Shown here: piece after piece, positions 10,027 to 18,828 of the stretch
How the letters are laid out: the number at the start of each line of letters is the position of its first letter
Numbering within the stretch: the stretch's first letter is position 1
NCBI GenBank assembly: GCA_947489315.1
Contig: CANLCX010000002.1
Span: 682,001 to 746,000, forward strand
DNA length: 64,000 nucleotides
Source: an uncultured Sphingomonadaceae bacterium
Lineage (GTDB): Bacteria > Pseudomonadota > Alphaproteobacteria > Sphingomonadales > Sphingomonadaceae
Reading direction: 5' to 3'
Made by a program: the position numbers and the translations under genes
The notes under the pieces: generated by a model
What the model saw: only the letters and a program-made list of their open reading frames with translations
What the model was told of the DNA's origin: nothing
The model's database searches: none

Positions 10027-10230
10027 TTAGTCTTCCAGCAGAAAGGTCACTGCCAGCGTCGTGCGCCATTCGGTTACTTTGCCGTCGGTAATCACGGTCT
10101 TGATATCCTTGACCCAGGCAGACTGGACATTTTTCAGCGTTTTCGACGCCCGGGCAACGCCCTCGTTCACCGCATCTTCGATAGAGATGGTTGATCCGGA
10201 AATAATTTCGGTCACTCTTGCTACAGTCAT
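10027..10230 (-). CDS. Dodecin, flavin-binding protein
   Basis: 67 residues from ATG 10230, preceded by GGAGAG; a longer frame to 10326 is not supported. The whole family pattern is visible: VARVTEIISGSTISIEDAVNEG, then ASKTLKNVQSAWVKDIK, with the flavin-stacking Trp, and VTEWRTTLAVTFLLED. Dodecins form hollow 12-mers that bind and buffer riboflavin, FMN or related flavins in the cytosol. It is a single gene between convergent and divergent neighbours. Confidence 0.95.
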   Translation of the reverse strand: MTVARVTEIISGSTISIEDAVNEGVARASKTLKNVQSAWVKDIKTVITDGKVTEWRTTLAVTFLLED

Positions 10231-10397
10231 TACACTCTCCTTTGGGTTATGCCCCCTTAGGAAGTTGCCGCCCCATCCTGTTTCCTGTTGCAGCGGCATG
10301 GGTGAGGATGCGCCTTTCGGACGCACCCGTCAAATCAGAGCGTAAACGGAGAGTAAGAGCGGGGCCAACGCGTGACGACCTTATGGGTTTGAGCCCG

Positions 10398-10775
10398 TTA
10401 AGGCGCTTTACCGATCACCTTTGCCTGCCACAGGATGAAAACGGGCGCGCCTAGCTCCAACGCCATGCCGCCGATCTGCCACATCTCGGGCTCGCCCACA
10501 CTCAGGTAAGAAACCAGCCGGCCAAGACCGCCAATAAATACGGCAAGCACCGCCATCCGAAATACCAAAGCCCGCCCGATAACATTGCCAGCGGAATAGA
10601 ACAGCATCGCCGAAATACCGATATAAACGCCGGAGAGATAGCGATACTGATTATCCATCGCGATGGTAAATGGCTCGCCGCCCATTAACTGCGCCGCGCC
10701 AAGCCAGATTCCGGTGATGCCGAAATAAAGCGGAATAAAAGCGAAAATGATGGTCGCGATACGAAAAGCGGTCAT
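10398..10775 (-). CDS. DUF4345-like small membrane protein
   Basis: 125 residues from ATG 10775, which follows GGGGGAG at good spacing. Four hydrophobic segments are evident (IATIIFAFIPLYFGITGIWLG, YLSGVYIGISAMLFYSAG, FRMAVLAVFIGGLGRLVSYL, IGGMALELGAPVFILWQ). The pattern YRYLSGVYIGI and GRLVSYLSVGEP matches DUF4345 proteins. Function is unknown. The gene is divergent from the DUF3592-like gene. Confidence 0.82.
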   Translation of the reverse strand: MTAFRIATIIFAFIPLYFGITGIWLGAAQLMGGEPFTIAMDNQYRYLSGVYIGISAMLFYSAGNVIGRALVFRMAVLAVFIGGLGRLVSYLSVGEPEMWQIGGMALELGAPVFILWQAKVIGKAP

Positions 10776-10904
10776 TGGATAGTCTCCCCCTGATGGCCCC
10801 TTCTCCTTCACGGGAGAAGCTTTGGCAACGACCACCTTAACAAGCCAAAAAAACAATGCTAGCCCCGCGCGATCGAAACAGTCATTCTCTGGATTGGCCT
10901 AGCC

Positions 10905-11258
10905 TTGGCAGGCACGGGATTGGCGCTCACGCTGCGCGCCGATTTGCCGTTTCTGCGCAATCCCGTCCGCCGCGCATCCGCAAAAATCGTCCGCCACGAC
11001 CGCCGGTCAGAAAAAGGTGCAACTCTCTATAATCCGGTCTTCCTCTTTGCGGACGAGAGCGGTACCTTTTTGGAGGTTCGCGACAAGGTCTACACCCCCT
11101 TCCCCACGCCAGTCATCGGCGACCGAGTCACAATCATCTATCCGCAAGGCTATCCCCAAAAGGCGCGCATCCCCTATCCGGTCTTCCGCGCCTTATTATA
11201 TGGCGTGCTCGGTTATGCTTTTGTGGCGCTGGGAATGGAGATTACCGGATGGTGGTGA
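10905..11258 (+). CDS. DUF3592-like membrane protein, start uncertain
   Basis: At least 117 residues from TTG 10905. A DUF3592-like core (ASAKIVRHD, YNPVFLFADESG, VGDRVTIIYPQGYPQKARI with I for V) is followed by a C-terminal membrane helix. The in-frame sequence upstream of the TTG, back to a TAG at 10860, reads ILWIGLALAGTG, clearly the N-terminal membrane helix, yet it contains no ATG, GTG or TTG. Either a rare start such as ATT or ATC is used or the 5' end has been damaged. Function is unknown. Confidence 0.65.
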   Translation: MAGTGLALTLRADLPFLRNPVRRASAKIVRHDRRSEKGATLYNPVFLFADESGTFLEVRDKVYTPFPTPVIGDRVTIIYPQGYPQKARIPYPVFRALLYGVLGYAFVALGMEITGWW

Positions 11259-11494
11259 GTTGGGGGCAATTGCCCGAATAGGCATATAGGTTTTCGTCTC
11301 GTTCATAGTATTTTCTCATCAGATCAAAAAAGTCGCTCATGCATCGGCAGCACCCATCCATGGCTTTTGAAGCGCAAACGAAAAGCGTTTGAAAATCTGA
11401 AACCAGACTTTCTTTCTCGCCGGGGCAATCTTGATCTCGACTATGATGCGGCGGCCCATCGCCGTTGCTCTTATACTGATGAGGATATGTTAGA
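11259..11494. other. Intergenic stretch with an open frame leading into the CBS gene
   Basis: In the frame of the preceding DUF3592-like gene the plus strand stays open after its stop for about 79 codons and ends at a TGA (11496-11498) that overlaps the ATG of the CBS gene as ATGA. The only usual start in it is TTG 11367, giving 43 residues (FENLKPDFLSRRG, DYDAAAHRRCSYTDEDMLE). A minus-strand frame is also open here. I cannot name either product; it may be a decayed gene. Confidence 0.35.
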
Positions 11495-12010
11495 ATGAAG
11501 ATTAGTGAACGCGCAGAATATGCTTCAAAACCGCAGCCCCTTACCTGTGGCCCAGATGATCTGGTATTTGACACGGTCAAACGGATGGCTGATAAAAATT
11601 ACGGTTCCATAATCGCTATCGACAAGTCCAATCATATCATGGGCATGATGACCGAACGGGATATCTTGAAGCGGCTTATCGCCGAAGGCCGCGATCCCAA
11701 GAAAACCAAAGTCGCTGATATCATGACGACTTCGGTTAGAACCGCCAAAGCGGACGATGATCTGAACGATTGGTTGCGGATCATGTCCAACGAACGCTTT
11801 CGCCGCCTGCCTATCGTCGACAATGACAACAAGCTCTTGTCGATCATGACGCAGGGCGATTTCGTGTCCTACACATGGCCAGAGCTGATGCAGCAGGCGA
11901 CCACCATGGCTAAGGCGACCTTTGGCGAGACGCTGAGCCTGCCTCGTATCCTGGGCGGTATATTAGCCTATACGCTCCTGCTCGTCTTAGTGGTCGGTTT
12001 GATTAGATAG
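11495..12010 (+). CDS. CBS-pair protein with C-terminal membrane anchor
   Basis: 171 residues. Two CBS motifs occupy about 10-65 (DTVKRMADKNYGSIIAID, GMMTERDILKRL) and 75-130 (VADIMTTSVRTAKADD, RRLPIVDNDNKLLSIMTQGD). A single hydrophobic helix ends the protein (GGILAYTLLLVLVVGLI). CBS pairs bind adenine nucleotides or AdoMet and act as sensors. The tail anchor is less common and suggests the sensor sits at the inner membrane facing the cytosol. The ligand is not predictable. Confidence 0.88.
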   Translation: MKISERAEYASKPQPLTCGPDDLVFDTVKRMADKNYGSIIAIDKSNHIMGMMTERDILKRLIAEGRDPKKTKVADIMTTSVRTAKADDDLNDWLRIMSNERFRRLPIVDNDNKLLSIMTQGDFVSYTWPELMQQATTMAKATFGETLSLPRILGGILAYTLLLVLVVGLIR

Positions 12011-12135
12011 CGCCATTCACCAAACTGGAAATCGGGCTGACAAGGCTGGTGACGGAATTTTGGTTATGTCCACTGAGGACGCAAAGCCGCTTTGTCATAC
12101 CGAATTCCATTCCAAAATAGCGACCCGCCGAAACA

Positions 12136-13650
12136 CTAACGCCCCATATCCCGCTGGATGGTCCGGCTTGCCATATAGAAGTGAAAGACGGACCATATAT
12201 AGAGACATTTGAATATGATCATCGACCACTGAAGCCCGTCAGCATTTGCCGATTCACAAGCAGTTTGCGCAGCGACAGCGAGATTGGATCCTTTACATGC
12301 TTCCAAGCTGAGTACCGGATCAATTCCGGACAGGAATGTTGCATTTAATATCGTCGATAGCCCGCCGATTAACGGCGGCCCAAGGCCATAGCCGAGCAAG
12401 TTTACAATGAACAAGGTAACCGCAACGGCTGTTGCTCTCATCCTGCTGTCGACCACACCACTGGGCACAGCATAAAGCGGGCAGAGATAGGTATAGAGCA
12501 GCATCTGGCCGACCATCATAAGCGGAACAGCCACCCATAAGGATTCCGCCAAATAGCCGGTTACATGCATCGGTATGACGCCAAGCAAAGCAAACATCGG
12601 AATAAACGCCAAGGCCTTGGGGAAGCGCTTTGCATATTTGTCGGCCAGAAAGCCCGACATATAGGTTCCAATGGAGGCCATGACGGCCAGCGCCATGGCG
12701 ATTTTCACCGATGCATCGAATATCGACATGTCATGGGTACGGATCAGGAAGGACACGAAAAATTGACCCACGCCATAGTTGACGAACGAAGCTATGGTGA
12801 CGCCCATGGTCACATGCCAATAGGATGGTTTCTTCGATAGTATCTTGAGCACTTCGCGGAAACCGACTTGCTCTTTATTCTGCATCTCGGGCGGGTCTGT
12901 ATAGCCGCGCGGGGGTTCCTTGATCGTCATTTTTACGATTATCGCGACAATGATACCGGGAATCCCAACAACAACAAAGGCGACGCGCCACCCTTCGATA
13001 TTCGGCCAATCCAATAGATTAACAGCCCAGGTCCAATTCCAGCTGGCCAGCATCGCCCCGACGGTCGCGCCATCGAGATTACCGACAACAAAACCGCCAA
13101 AGACATAGGCCACCATGCCACCGAGCGGAATGCCCAGGGCATAGACCGAAACCGCGGTTGAGCGTTCTGTCGGGATGAAATAGTCGGCGATGATGGAATT
13201 GGCTGGCGGCGAACAGCCTGCTTCCCCGATACTCACCCCGATACGGAAAATGAATAGCGCAATAAAACTGGTCGCAAACCCGCATAAGGCGGTCATCAGG
13301 CTCCACAGCGCCACCGACCCGGCAATGATCCAGACGCGATGATGTTTTTCCGAGAAACGGGCGATAGGAATGCCGACAAATGTATAAAGGATCGCAAAAG
13401 CCGGCCCACCCAGCAGTCCCATTTGCCAATCCTCGACCCCGAAGGATTCTTTGATAGGTTCGGTGAGGATGTTGATTATCGTGCGGTCGATGAAGTTGAA
13501 AATGTAAACCGTCAGCAACATACCCAAAATATATTTGCGATAATTGCGGCTGCCATATCCCGTGTCAGGGGTTCCACCATTGTCGGCATGCGAAACGCGG
13601 CTCACTGTAGCTTCAGCCAAATCCAGACTCCCATAATATTTTTCCACCAA
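12136..13650 (-). CDS. MFS transporter
   Basis: 504 residues with about twelve membrane helices. Family marks are FNFIDRTIINILTEPIKESF in helix 1 and the following segment, GIPIARFSEKHHR in the loop between helices 2 and 3, and FRIGVSIGEAGCSPPANSIIADY. It resembles the Spinster-like/general-substrate MFS group found with degradation genes in sphingomonads. Between helices 5 and 6 it has an extra hydrophilic insert (SWNWTWAVNLLDWPN). The called start is TTG 13650; GTG 13647 is equally possible and no strong ribosome binding site is seen. The substrate is unknown. It is divergent from the nitroreductase gene. Confidence 0.85.
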   Translation of the reverse strand: MVEKYYGSLDLAEATVSRVSHADNGGTPDTGYGSRNYRKYILGMLLTVYIFNFIDRTIINILTEPIKESFGVEDWQMGLLGGPAFAILYTFVGIPIARFSEKHHRVWIIAGSVALWSLMTALCGFATSFIALFIFRIGVSIGEAGCSPPANSIIADYFIPTERSTAVSVYALGIPLGGMVAYVFGGFVVGNLDGATVGAMLASWNWTWAVNLLDWPNIEGWRVAFVVVGIPGIIVAIIVKMTIKEPPRGYTDPPEMQNKEQVGFREVLKILSKKPSYWHVTMGVTIASFVNYGVGQFFVSFLIRTHDMSIFDASVKIAMALAVMASIGTYMSGFLADKYAKRFPKALAFIPMFALLGVIPMHVTGYLAESLWVAVPLMMVGQMLLYTYLCPLYAVPSGVVDSRMRATAVAVTLFIVNLLGYGLGPPLIGGLSTILNATFLSGIDPVLSLEACKGSNLAVAAQTACESANADGLQWSMIIFKCLYIWSVFHFYMASRTIQRDMGR

Positions 13651-13821
13651 TATTGACGCATGGCGGTTTGTGATACGATACCGAATTTTTCACCATTGTA
13701 TATTCCATTATCCATATCCGGTTTTCCGATTGGACCGACATTGAGCCAATCCTTGGGAGCAGGCTTTTCATAAGCTATTTTATGCGCTAGCCAGCGAGGC
13801 TTATTATTGATGGAGCTATGC

Positions 13822-14499
13822 ATGCAATTTGACGACGTTATCTTGGGCCGCCGCAGCATACGCGGATACAAACCCGAACCCGTCGCGCAATCACTCATCG
13901 AGGAAATCATCGGATTGGCGATGCGCGCTCCCTCTTCGATGAATACGCAGCCTTGGAATTTCTACGTTATCACGGGCGAGCCACTGGAGAAAATTCGCAA
14001 CGGTAACACCGAACGTATGCTGGCAGGTGTCCCGCAATCGCGCGAATTCCGGACGGGTGAAGCCTTTGCGGGCCAGCATCGCGACCGGCAAATCGGCGTG
14101 GCCAAGCAATTATTTTCCGCGATGGAGATTGAGCGCGAGGACAAGGAAGCACGGCAGGATTGGGTCATGCGGGGCTTCCGCCAATTCGACGCGCCGGTGT
14201 GCGTGATCATCACCTATGACCGGGTTTTGGACGGAAGCGATGACACGCCCTTTGACTGTGGCGCAGTTGCGACCGCGCTCGTGAACGCGGCCTGGTCGCG
14301 GGGACTTGGCACCGTCATTAACAGCCAAGGCATCATGCAATCACCAGTAGTACGCGAGCATGCGGGTATCGCCGATGATCAAGTGATTATGAAAAGCATC
14401 GCGCTGGGCTGGCCCCACGAGAGCTTCCCGGCGAATGAAGTCATTTCAACACGAAAATCTATTGACGAGGCCGCTAATTTTGTTGGCTTCGAAAGCTAG
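13822..14499 (+). CDS. Nitroreductase family protein
   Basis: 225 residues from ATG 13822, which has GGAG 7 nt upstream; in-frame starts at 13807 and 13810 are less well placed. FMN-binding marks are LGRRSIRGYKPEPV at the N-terminus, MRAPSSMNTQPWNFYVI, and GLGTVINSQGIM with IALGWPHESFPAN near the end. Enzymes of this family use NAD(P)H to reduce nitro groups, quinones or enones. The substrate cannot be inferred. The lone gene precedes the convergent alginate operon. Confidence 0.92.
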   Translation: MQFDDVILGRRSIRGYKPEPVAQSLIEEIIGLAMRAPSSMNTQPWNFYVITGEPLEKIRNGNTERMLAGVPQSREFRTGEAFAGQHRDRQIGVAKQLFSAMEIEREDKEARQDWVMRGFRQFDAPVCVIITYDRVLDGSDDTPFDCGAVATALVNAAWSRGLGTVINSQGIMQSPVVREHAGIADDQVIMKSIALGWPHESFPANEVISTRKSIDEAANFVGFES

Positions 14500-14651
14500 C
14501 GTAGCCGCGAATATAGCTAATTGGTCCTCGTAACGCAGAGTAGCAGAGGTCCATATCCTGCCGTTCACCCAATGACGGTGTAGACTTGGCGCCAATGCTT
14601 GCTTTGGGCGCAAAAGCGGACATTGGATTGATGGTTTAGGCTCCCAAAAGA

Positions 14652-15683
14652 CTATCGTTGAACGCGGCCCGATCCGTCGCCACTCATCAGTTTCTCAACT
14701 TCTGGAACGCTCACCCGGTTAAAATCACCCAAGATAGAATGTTTGAGGCAGCTTCCTGCAACCGCAAACTCCAACGATTGCTGAGGATCATCATAAGCAT
14801 TGAGGCCATAGATTAGTGCTGAAGCGAAACTATCGCCGCCACCGACGCGATCGACAATGTCAGTCATCTCATAGTGCCGGGACAGCATGAAGCCTTTGTC
14901 TCGCGTCCGCAGGCAGGCGGACCACCCGTTGCGGTCCGCGCTGTGGCTCTCACGCAGGGTGATCGCTATTGTCGACATATCCGGATAGAGTTCCAGCACT
15001 TTTTCCGAAAGCGCTTCATATTTCGCGGTATCCAGTTCCCCGGTTTCGACATCGACATCTGCTGTGATTCCAAGAGATTTCTGGCAATCTTCTTCATTCG
15101 CAATGCCCACATCAACATATTTGACCAGCTCGGACATGACTTCCGGTGCACTCTTGCCATATTTCCAGAGCTTGCCGCGATAGTTAAAGTCACAGGAAAC
15201 AGTAACGCCGGCCTTTTTGGCTTGTTGCACGCATTCAAGGCTTAGATCCGCTGCCGACTGGCTCAGCGCTGGCGTGATACCGGTTATATGCAACCATTTT
15301 TTACCTTCAAAAATGGTTTCCCAATCAAAATCTCCCGGGCGACACTCACTAATGGAGGAATGCGCGCGATCATAAACAACCTTGGAAGGCCTCTGATTGG
15401 CCCCTGCTTCCAGATAATATATCCCGACACGATCGCCCGAGCGTCGAATTTGCGAAGTATCGACGCCAAAACGCCGCAACTCGCCGATGGCCGATGCGCC
15501 AACGTCATTGTCGGGCAATGCCGTCACAAAGCCGGATGAGAGACCATAGTTGCTAAGTGCTACTGCAACATTGGCTTCACCGCCGCCAAATGTTGCTTCA
15601 AATGCTGGCGACTGGAAAAACCGCTCATGACCGGGTGTTTTGAGCCGCAGCATGATTTCACCAAAAGATAGATATTCTGCCAT
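14652..15683 (-). CDS. kdgK: 2-keto-3-deoxygluconate kinase
   Basis: 343 residues of the PfkB sugar-kinase family. The substrate-binding motif [13 protein letters not shown] is near residue 32, and the catalytic motif [16 protein letters not shown] is near the C-terminus with Asp as the base. It phosphorylates KDG to KDPG, the next-to-last step in alginate monomer breakdown. It is the last gene of the alginate operon, 11 bp after eda. The kinase family is certain; the KDG assignment leans on the neighbours. Confidence 0.93.
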   Translation of the reverse strand: MAEYLSFGEIMLRLKTPGHERFFQSPAFEATFGGGEANVAVALSNYGLSSGFVTALPDNDVGASAIGELRRFGVDTSQIRRSGDRVGIYYLEAGANQRPSKVVYDRAHSSISECRPGDFDWETIFEGKKWLHITGITPALSQSAADLSLECVQQAKKAGVTVSCDFNYRGKLWKYGKSAPEVMSELVKYVDVGIANEEDCQKSLGITADVDVETGELDTAKYEALSEKVLELYPDMSTIAITLRESHSADRNGWSACLRTRDKGFMLSRHYEMTDIVDRVGGGDSFASALIYGLNAYDDPQQSLEFAVAGSCLKHSILGDFNRVSVPEVEKLMSGDGSGRVQR

Positions 15684-15694
15684 GTCTTAGTTTC

Positions 15695-16348
15695 CTATTG
15701 CCGTGCCGCATTTGCGAGAGCGACGGCTTCACGTGCTAATGTTGTGATGGCGTTATAATCGCCAGTTTCAATCGAGGCGTTCGGCGTTAGCCAGCTACCG
15801 CCGCATGCAATGACCGATGGAACAGCCAGAAATTCGGAGAGGTTTTCCGCCGAAACACCCCCGGTTGGCATGAAGCGCATTTCGCGAAATACCGACGACA
15901 GCGCCCTGAGCATCGGAACACCGCCCGCAAGCTTTGCCGGGAAAAACTTCACGGTGCGCAATCCCAAGGCATAAGCCCGCTGGACTTCGCCCGCCGTCAT
16001 CGTACCGGCAAACATAGGCACCGATCGATCGAGGCAATGTTGCACAACCGGATCGACCAGGCCCGGCGACACCACGAATTGCGCGCCTCGCGACAAGACC
16101 TGTTCGGCTTGGTCAACGGTTAGCACCGTGCCCGCGCCGACGATGATGCCGGAGGTTGCCTTCGCAATGGCTTCCATACAATCAAGAGCAGCATCGGTCC
16201 GCAGAACGACTTCGATAACGTCCAAACCGCCAGCCTGAAGCGCCTTGGCCGTTTCTATTGCCACAACCGGGTCATCCGCCTGGATCAGCGGTACGATCGG
16301 AGCAGCTTGGAATTTTGCCTCCAATGTCTGCGCGGTGATTTCACTCAT
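15695..16348 (-). CDS. eda: KDPG (2-keto-3-deoxy-6-phosphogluconate) aldolase
   Basis: 217 residues, usual length. Cleaves KDPG to pyruvate and glyceraldehyde 3-phosphate. Glu46 in IEVVLRT, the Schiff-base Lys134 in TVKFFPA and the phosphate-binding PTGGV are all present. One small oddity is GTMTAGE where many family members have GVATPSE. It lies between the DEH reductase (30 bp) and kdgK (11 bp), closing the route from alginate to central metabolism. Confidence 0.95.
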   Translation of the reverse strand: MSEITAQTLEAKFQAAPIVPLIQADDPVVAIETAKALQAGGLDVIEVVLRTDAALDCMEAIAKATSGIIVGAGTVLTVDQAEQVLSRGAQFVVSPGLVDPVVQHCLDRSVPMFAGTMTAGEVQRAYALGLRTVKFFPAKLAGGVPMLRALSSVFREMRFMPTGGVSAENLSEFLAVPSVIACGGSWLTPNASIETGDYNAITTLAREAVALANAARQ

Positions 16349-16378
16349 GTCTTGCTCGCTCGTTTGTTCAGCCCGTTG

Positions 16379-17134
16379 TTACGAAAACAGGAGGCCGCCG
16401 TTAATGTCGATATTCGTTCCGGTGATGAATGAGGCCTCATCGGACGCCAGATAGGCAACCGCATCGGCGGTTTCTTCGGCCTTGCCCTGACGGCGCAACG
16501 GTGTTGAATTGGCAACATTTTCACGAACGGCGTCTTTCGTGAATTTATCGTGGAAAGTGGTGGCAATCATGCCCGGGCAGAGAGAGTTTACTCGGATGCC
16601 TTTAGGCCCCAATTCTTTGGCCATGCCGCGTGTAAAGGTCATCACCGCACCCTTGGATGTGGCATAAGCCGATGCGCCCGGTCCGCCGCCATCGCGGCCC
16701 GCTTGCGACGCCAAATTCACGATCGCGCTGCCTTCGGGCATATAAGGCACAGTCGCCTTGGTCACGAGGAAGGTCGATGTTGTGTTGAGCTGCATGACAT
16801 AGTTGAAAAATTCTTCGTCCATCTGGTCGAGCGTTTTGCGTTCAACCATGCCGCCGGTTACATTGACGACGATATCGATCACATCACCAAAGGAACTGCG
16901 CGCAGCGTCGACCAGATTGGTTACGTCGGCTTGCTTGGTCATGTCACCTTGTACCAGCAAGGCCTTGCCGCCAGCTGATTCGATTTCGGCAATGGTGGCA
17001 TCGCCATCATCTTTGTTATTGCAATAGTTGACCACAACATTGGCGCCTTCTGCCGCCAACTTGACCGATATCGCCCGGCCAATATCGCGGCTTCCGCCGG
17101 TAACGATTGCTGTTTTGCCATTAAATTTAGTCAT
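16379..17134 (-). CDS. SDR oxidoreductase, probable DEH reductase
   Basis: 251 residues of classical short-chain dehydrogenase type. The cofactor motif is TGGSRDIGRA (Asp in place of the common second Gly), with the active-site Ser in NLASQAG and the YxxxK motif in YATSKGA. The stretch NYCNNKDD after the second strand lacks an acidic end residue, which would allow NADPH. In alginate loci such an enzyme reduces 4-deoxy-L-erythro-5-hexoseulose uronate (DEH) to KDG, and the position between the carrier and eda fits that role. The reaction is inferred from context; specificity is not shown by sequence. Confidence 0.88.
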   Translation of the reverse strand: MTKFNGKTAIVTGGSRDIGRAISVKLAAEGANVVVNYCNNKDDGDATIAEIESAGGKALLVQGDMTKQADVTNLVDAARSSFGDVIDIVVNVTGGMVERKTLDQMDEEFFNYVMQLNTTSTFLVTKATVPYMPEGSAIVNLASQAGRDGGGPGASAYATSKGAVMTFTRGMAKELGPKGIRVNSLCPGMIATTFHDKFTKDAVRENVANSTPLRRQGKAEETADAVAYLASDEASFITGTNIDINGGLLFS

Positions 17135-17173
17135 GTTTTTTCCTGTTTTTAGAACATTGAAGATTGAGATGTT

Positions 17174-18460
17174 TTAGGGAGAATTGGGTTTGAGAGGCTT
17201 GATGTCGGGGCACAAAATAAACACCGACAACACGGTGAGGATCGCCAACGCTGCGCCAACTGCAAAAGCAGGTGCATAGCTGTTGATCGTGATGACCGGG
17301 ATCAGGAAGTTGAGACCCACCACAGCGAGCTTGGCTGCTGTTCCGGCAAATCCGGCGAGTGAAGCTACAGACTTCCCGTTATAAAAGTCACTTGGCAAGG
17401 TCTGGATATTACCCACTGCCGTCTGGAAACCGAATAGAATGGCCGCCATTAACAGCACCGCCATAAGCGGCGTTGCAGCGGTAATAGTCGCCAGCAATGA
17501 AACAAGCATGATAAGTCCGCCCAATGCGATGACAAACTTGCGGCTCTTGTTGACGGTCCAGCCTGACTTGATCCGGTTTTGCGCCAATAGCCCACCAAAC
17601 CAGGCACCAAACATGGCGCCGACATAAGGTACCCAGGCATAAAGACCGATTTCCGCAACCCCGAAGCCATAGGTTTCGGAAAGATAGAGTGGCAGCCAAC
17701 CAACAAAGAGCCACCAGATCGGGTCGAGGAAAAAGGACGCCATAATAACACCCCAGCTTTCTTTGCGAGAAAGTATCTCACCGGAGTTAGGCGCATAGGT
17801 TGCGACTTCATTCGTCTCGATATTTCTTTGACCGGTCAGAATATATTGGCGCTCGTCCTCCGACAGCCAAGGATGATCTTCCGGGCCGGACTTATACATG
17901 ATGAGCCAAGGTACCAGCCACAGGAAACCGAGAGCACCGACCGCGATAAAGGTCGCCTGCCATGTTCCCAGAAAGACAAAAAGATAGGCAATGATCGGAG
18001 CCGAGACGATCCCGCCAATGGCCGCGCCAGAGTTGAAGATACCTTGAGCCAGCGCACGCTCGTTTATCGGGAACCATTCAGCGTTAGCCTTGGTTGCGCC
18101 GGGCCAGTTTCCTGCCTCTGAGACGCCTAACAATCCGCGGAAAATAGCAAAGCTCGTCAAGCCGTTGGCTACCGCGTGCAGCATAGTAGCTGCAGACCAG
18201 ACAACAATGGACAGCACAAAACCCATTCTCGTGCCAATCCAGTCGAATATTTTCCCGAACAATGTCTGGCCAAAGGCATAAGCGAAGGTGAAAACATTGA
18301 GGATGATCGCATAGTCTAGTTTCGTTAGACCAAGGTCAGCGGAAATTTCTGGCCATAAAAACCCGAGCGCGCCACGATCAATATAGTTGATGATCGTCGC
18401 CAATGCGACAAGGCTAACAATCGCCCAGCGGAATTTTCCGACTTTAGTAACAGCGCTCAT
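17174..18460 (-). CDS. MFS uronate transporter (ExuT/ACS-like)
   Basis: 428 residues with twelve predicted helices. Family marks are INYIDRGALGFLWPEIS at the N-terminus, FGKIFDWIGTRMGF between helices 2 and 3, and GVSEAGNWPGATKANAEWFP, the signature of the anion:cation symporter group that includes hexuronate carriers. It probably imports unsaturated mono- or short oligo-uronates made in the periplasm. Its start overlaps the kdgF stop by 4 bp, and the DEH reductase follows after 39 bp. Confidence 0.9.
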   Translation of the reverse strand: MSAVTKVGKFRWAIVSLVALATIINYIDRGALGFLWPEISADLGLTKLDYAIILNVFTFAYAFGQTLFGKIFDWIGTRMGFVLSIVVWSAATMLHAVANGLTSFAIFRGLLGVSEAGNWPGATKANAEWFPINERALAQGIFNSGAAIGGIVSAPIIAYLFVFLGTWQATFIAVGALGFLWLVPWLIMYKSGPEDHPWLSEDERQYILTGQRNIETNEVATYAPNSGEILSRKESWGVIMASFFLDPIWWLFVGWLPLYLSETYGFGVAEIGLYAWVPYVGAMFGAWFGGLLAQNRIKSGWTVNKSRKFVIALGGLIMLVSLLATITAATPLMAVLLMAAILFGFQTAVGNIQTLPSDFYNGKSVASLAGFAGTAAKLAVVGLNFLIPVITINSYAPAFAVGAALAILTVLSVFILCPDIKPLKPNSP

Positions 18461-18828
18461 GATGGGTCTCCGGCATCCAAAAAGTCTTCCCGTGCGGGAC
18501 TAAATGTGTCGAGCAAAACGCCAGCTTCCAAACAAACAGCGCCATGGTCCTGATGCGGCGCGACATAAAAACAATCGCCTGCGCCCAGTTCAAAATCCTT
18601 GCCATCGACATGAACCATGAACCGGCCGGATTCGACATAGCTGGACTGGTTGTGGAAATGGCTGTGCACTTCCCCGACCGCGTCTTTTTCAAACCAAACC
18701 CGGCAAATCATAATGCCGGGACCATAGCCAAGCATTTGCCGTTTGATGCCGGGACCGACGTCTTCAATGGGAACATCCGATGCGCGCACGGCGCTGGGAC
18801 TGCATTCATCCATGGTTGCACTCATCAT
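18457..18828 (-). CDS. kdgF: Cupin protein KdgF, unsaturated uronate to keto-uronate converting enzyme
   Basis: 123 residues, a single cupin. The metal site appears as HSHFHNQ (His55, His57, Gln61) and HQDHG near residue 92-95, with the loop SYVESGRF. KdgF speeds the linearisation of the unsaturated monouronate from lyase action to the open keto form DEH. It is in 4-bp overlaps with both the PL17 gene before it and the MFS gene after it, so translation is probably coupled. An in-frame ATG at residue 6 is an alternative start. Confidence 0.9.
   Translation of the reverse strand: MMSATMDECSPSAVRASDVPIEDVGPGIKRQMLGYGPGIMICRVWFEKDAVGEVHSHFHNQSSYVESGRFMVHVDGKDFELGAGDCFYVAPHQDHGAVCLEAGVLLDTFSPAREDFLDAGDPS

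Noticed and set aside
11242-11580. 112-codon minus-strand frame across the intergenic region before the CBS gene
   Set aside because: Its N-terminal part lies antisense to the well-supported CBS gene and it has no ribosome binding site; the plus frame through the same stretch is open too.
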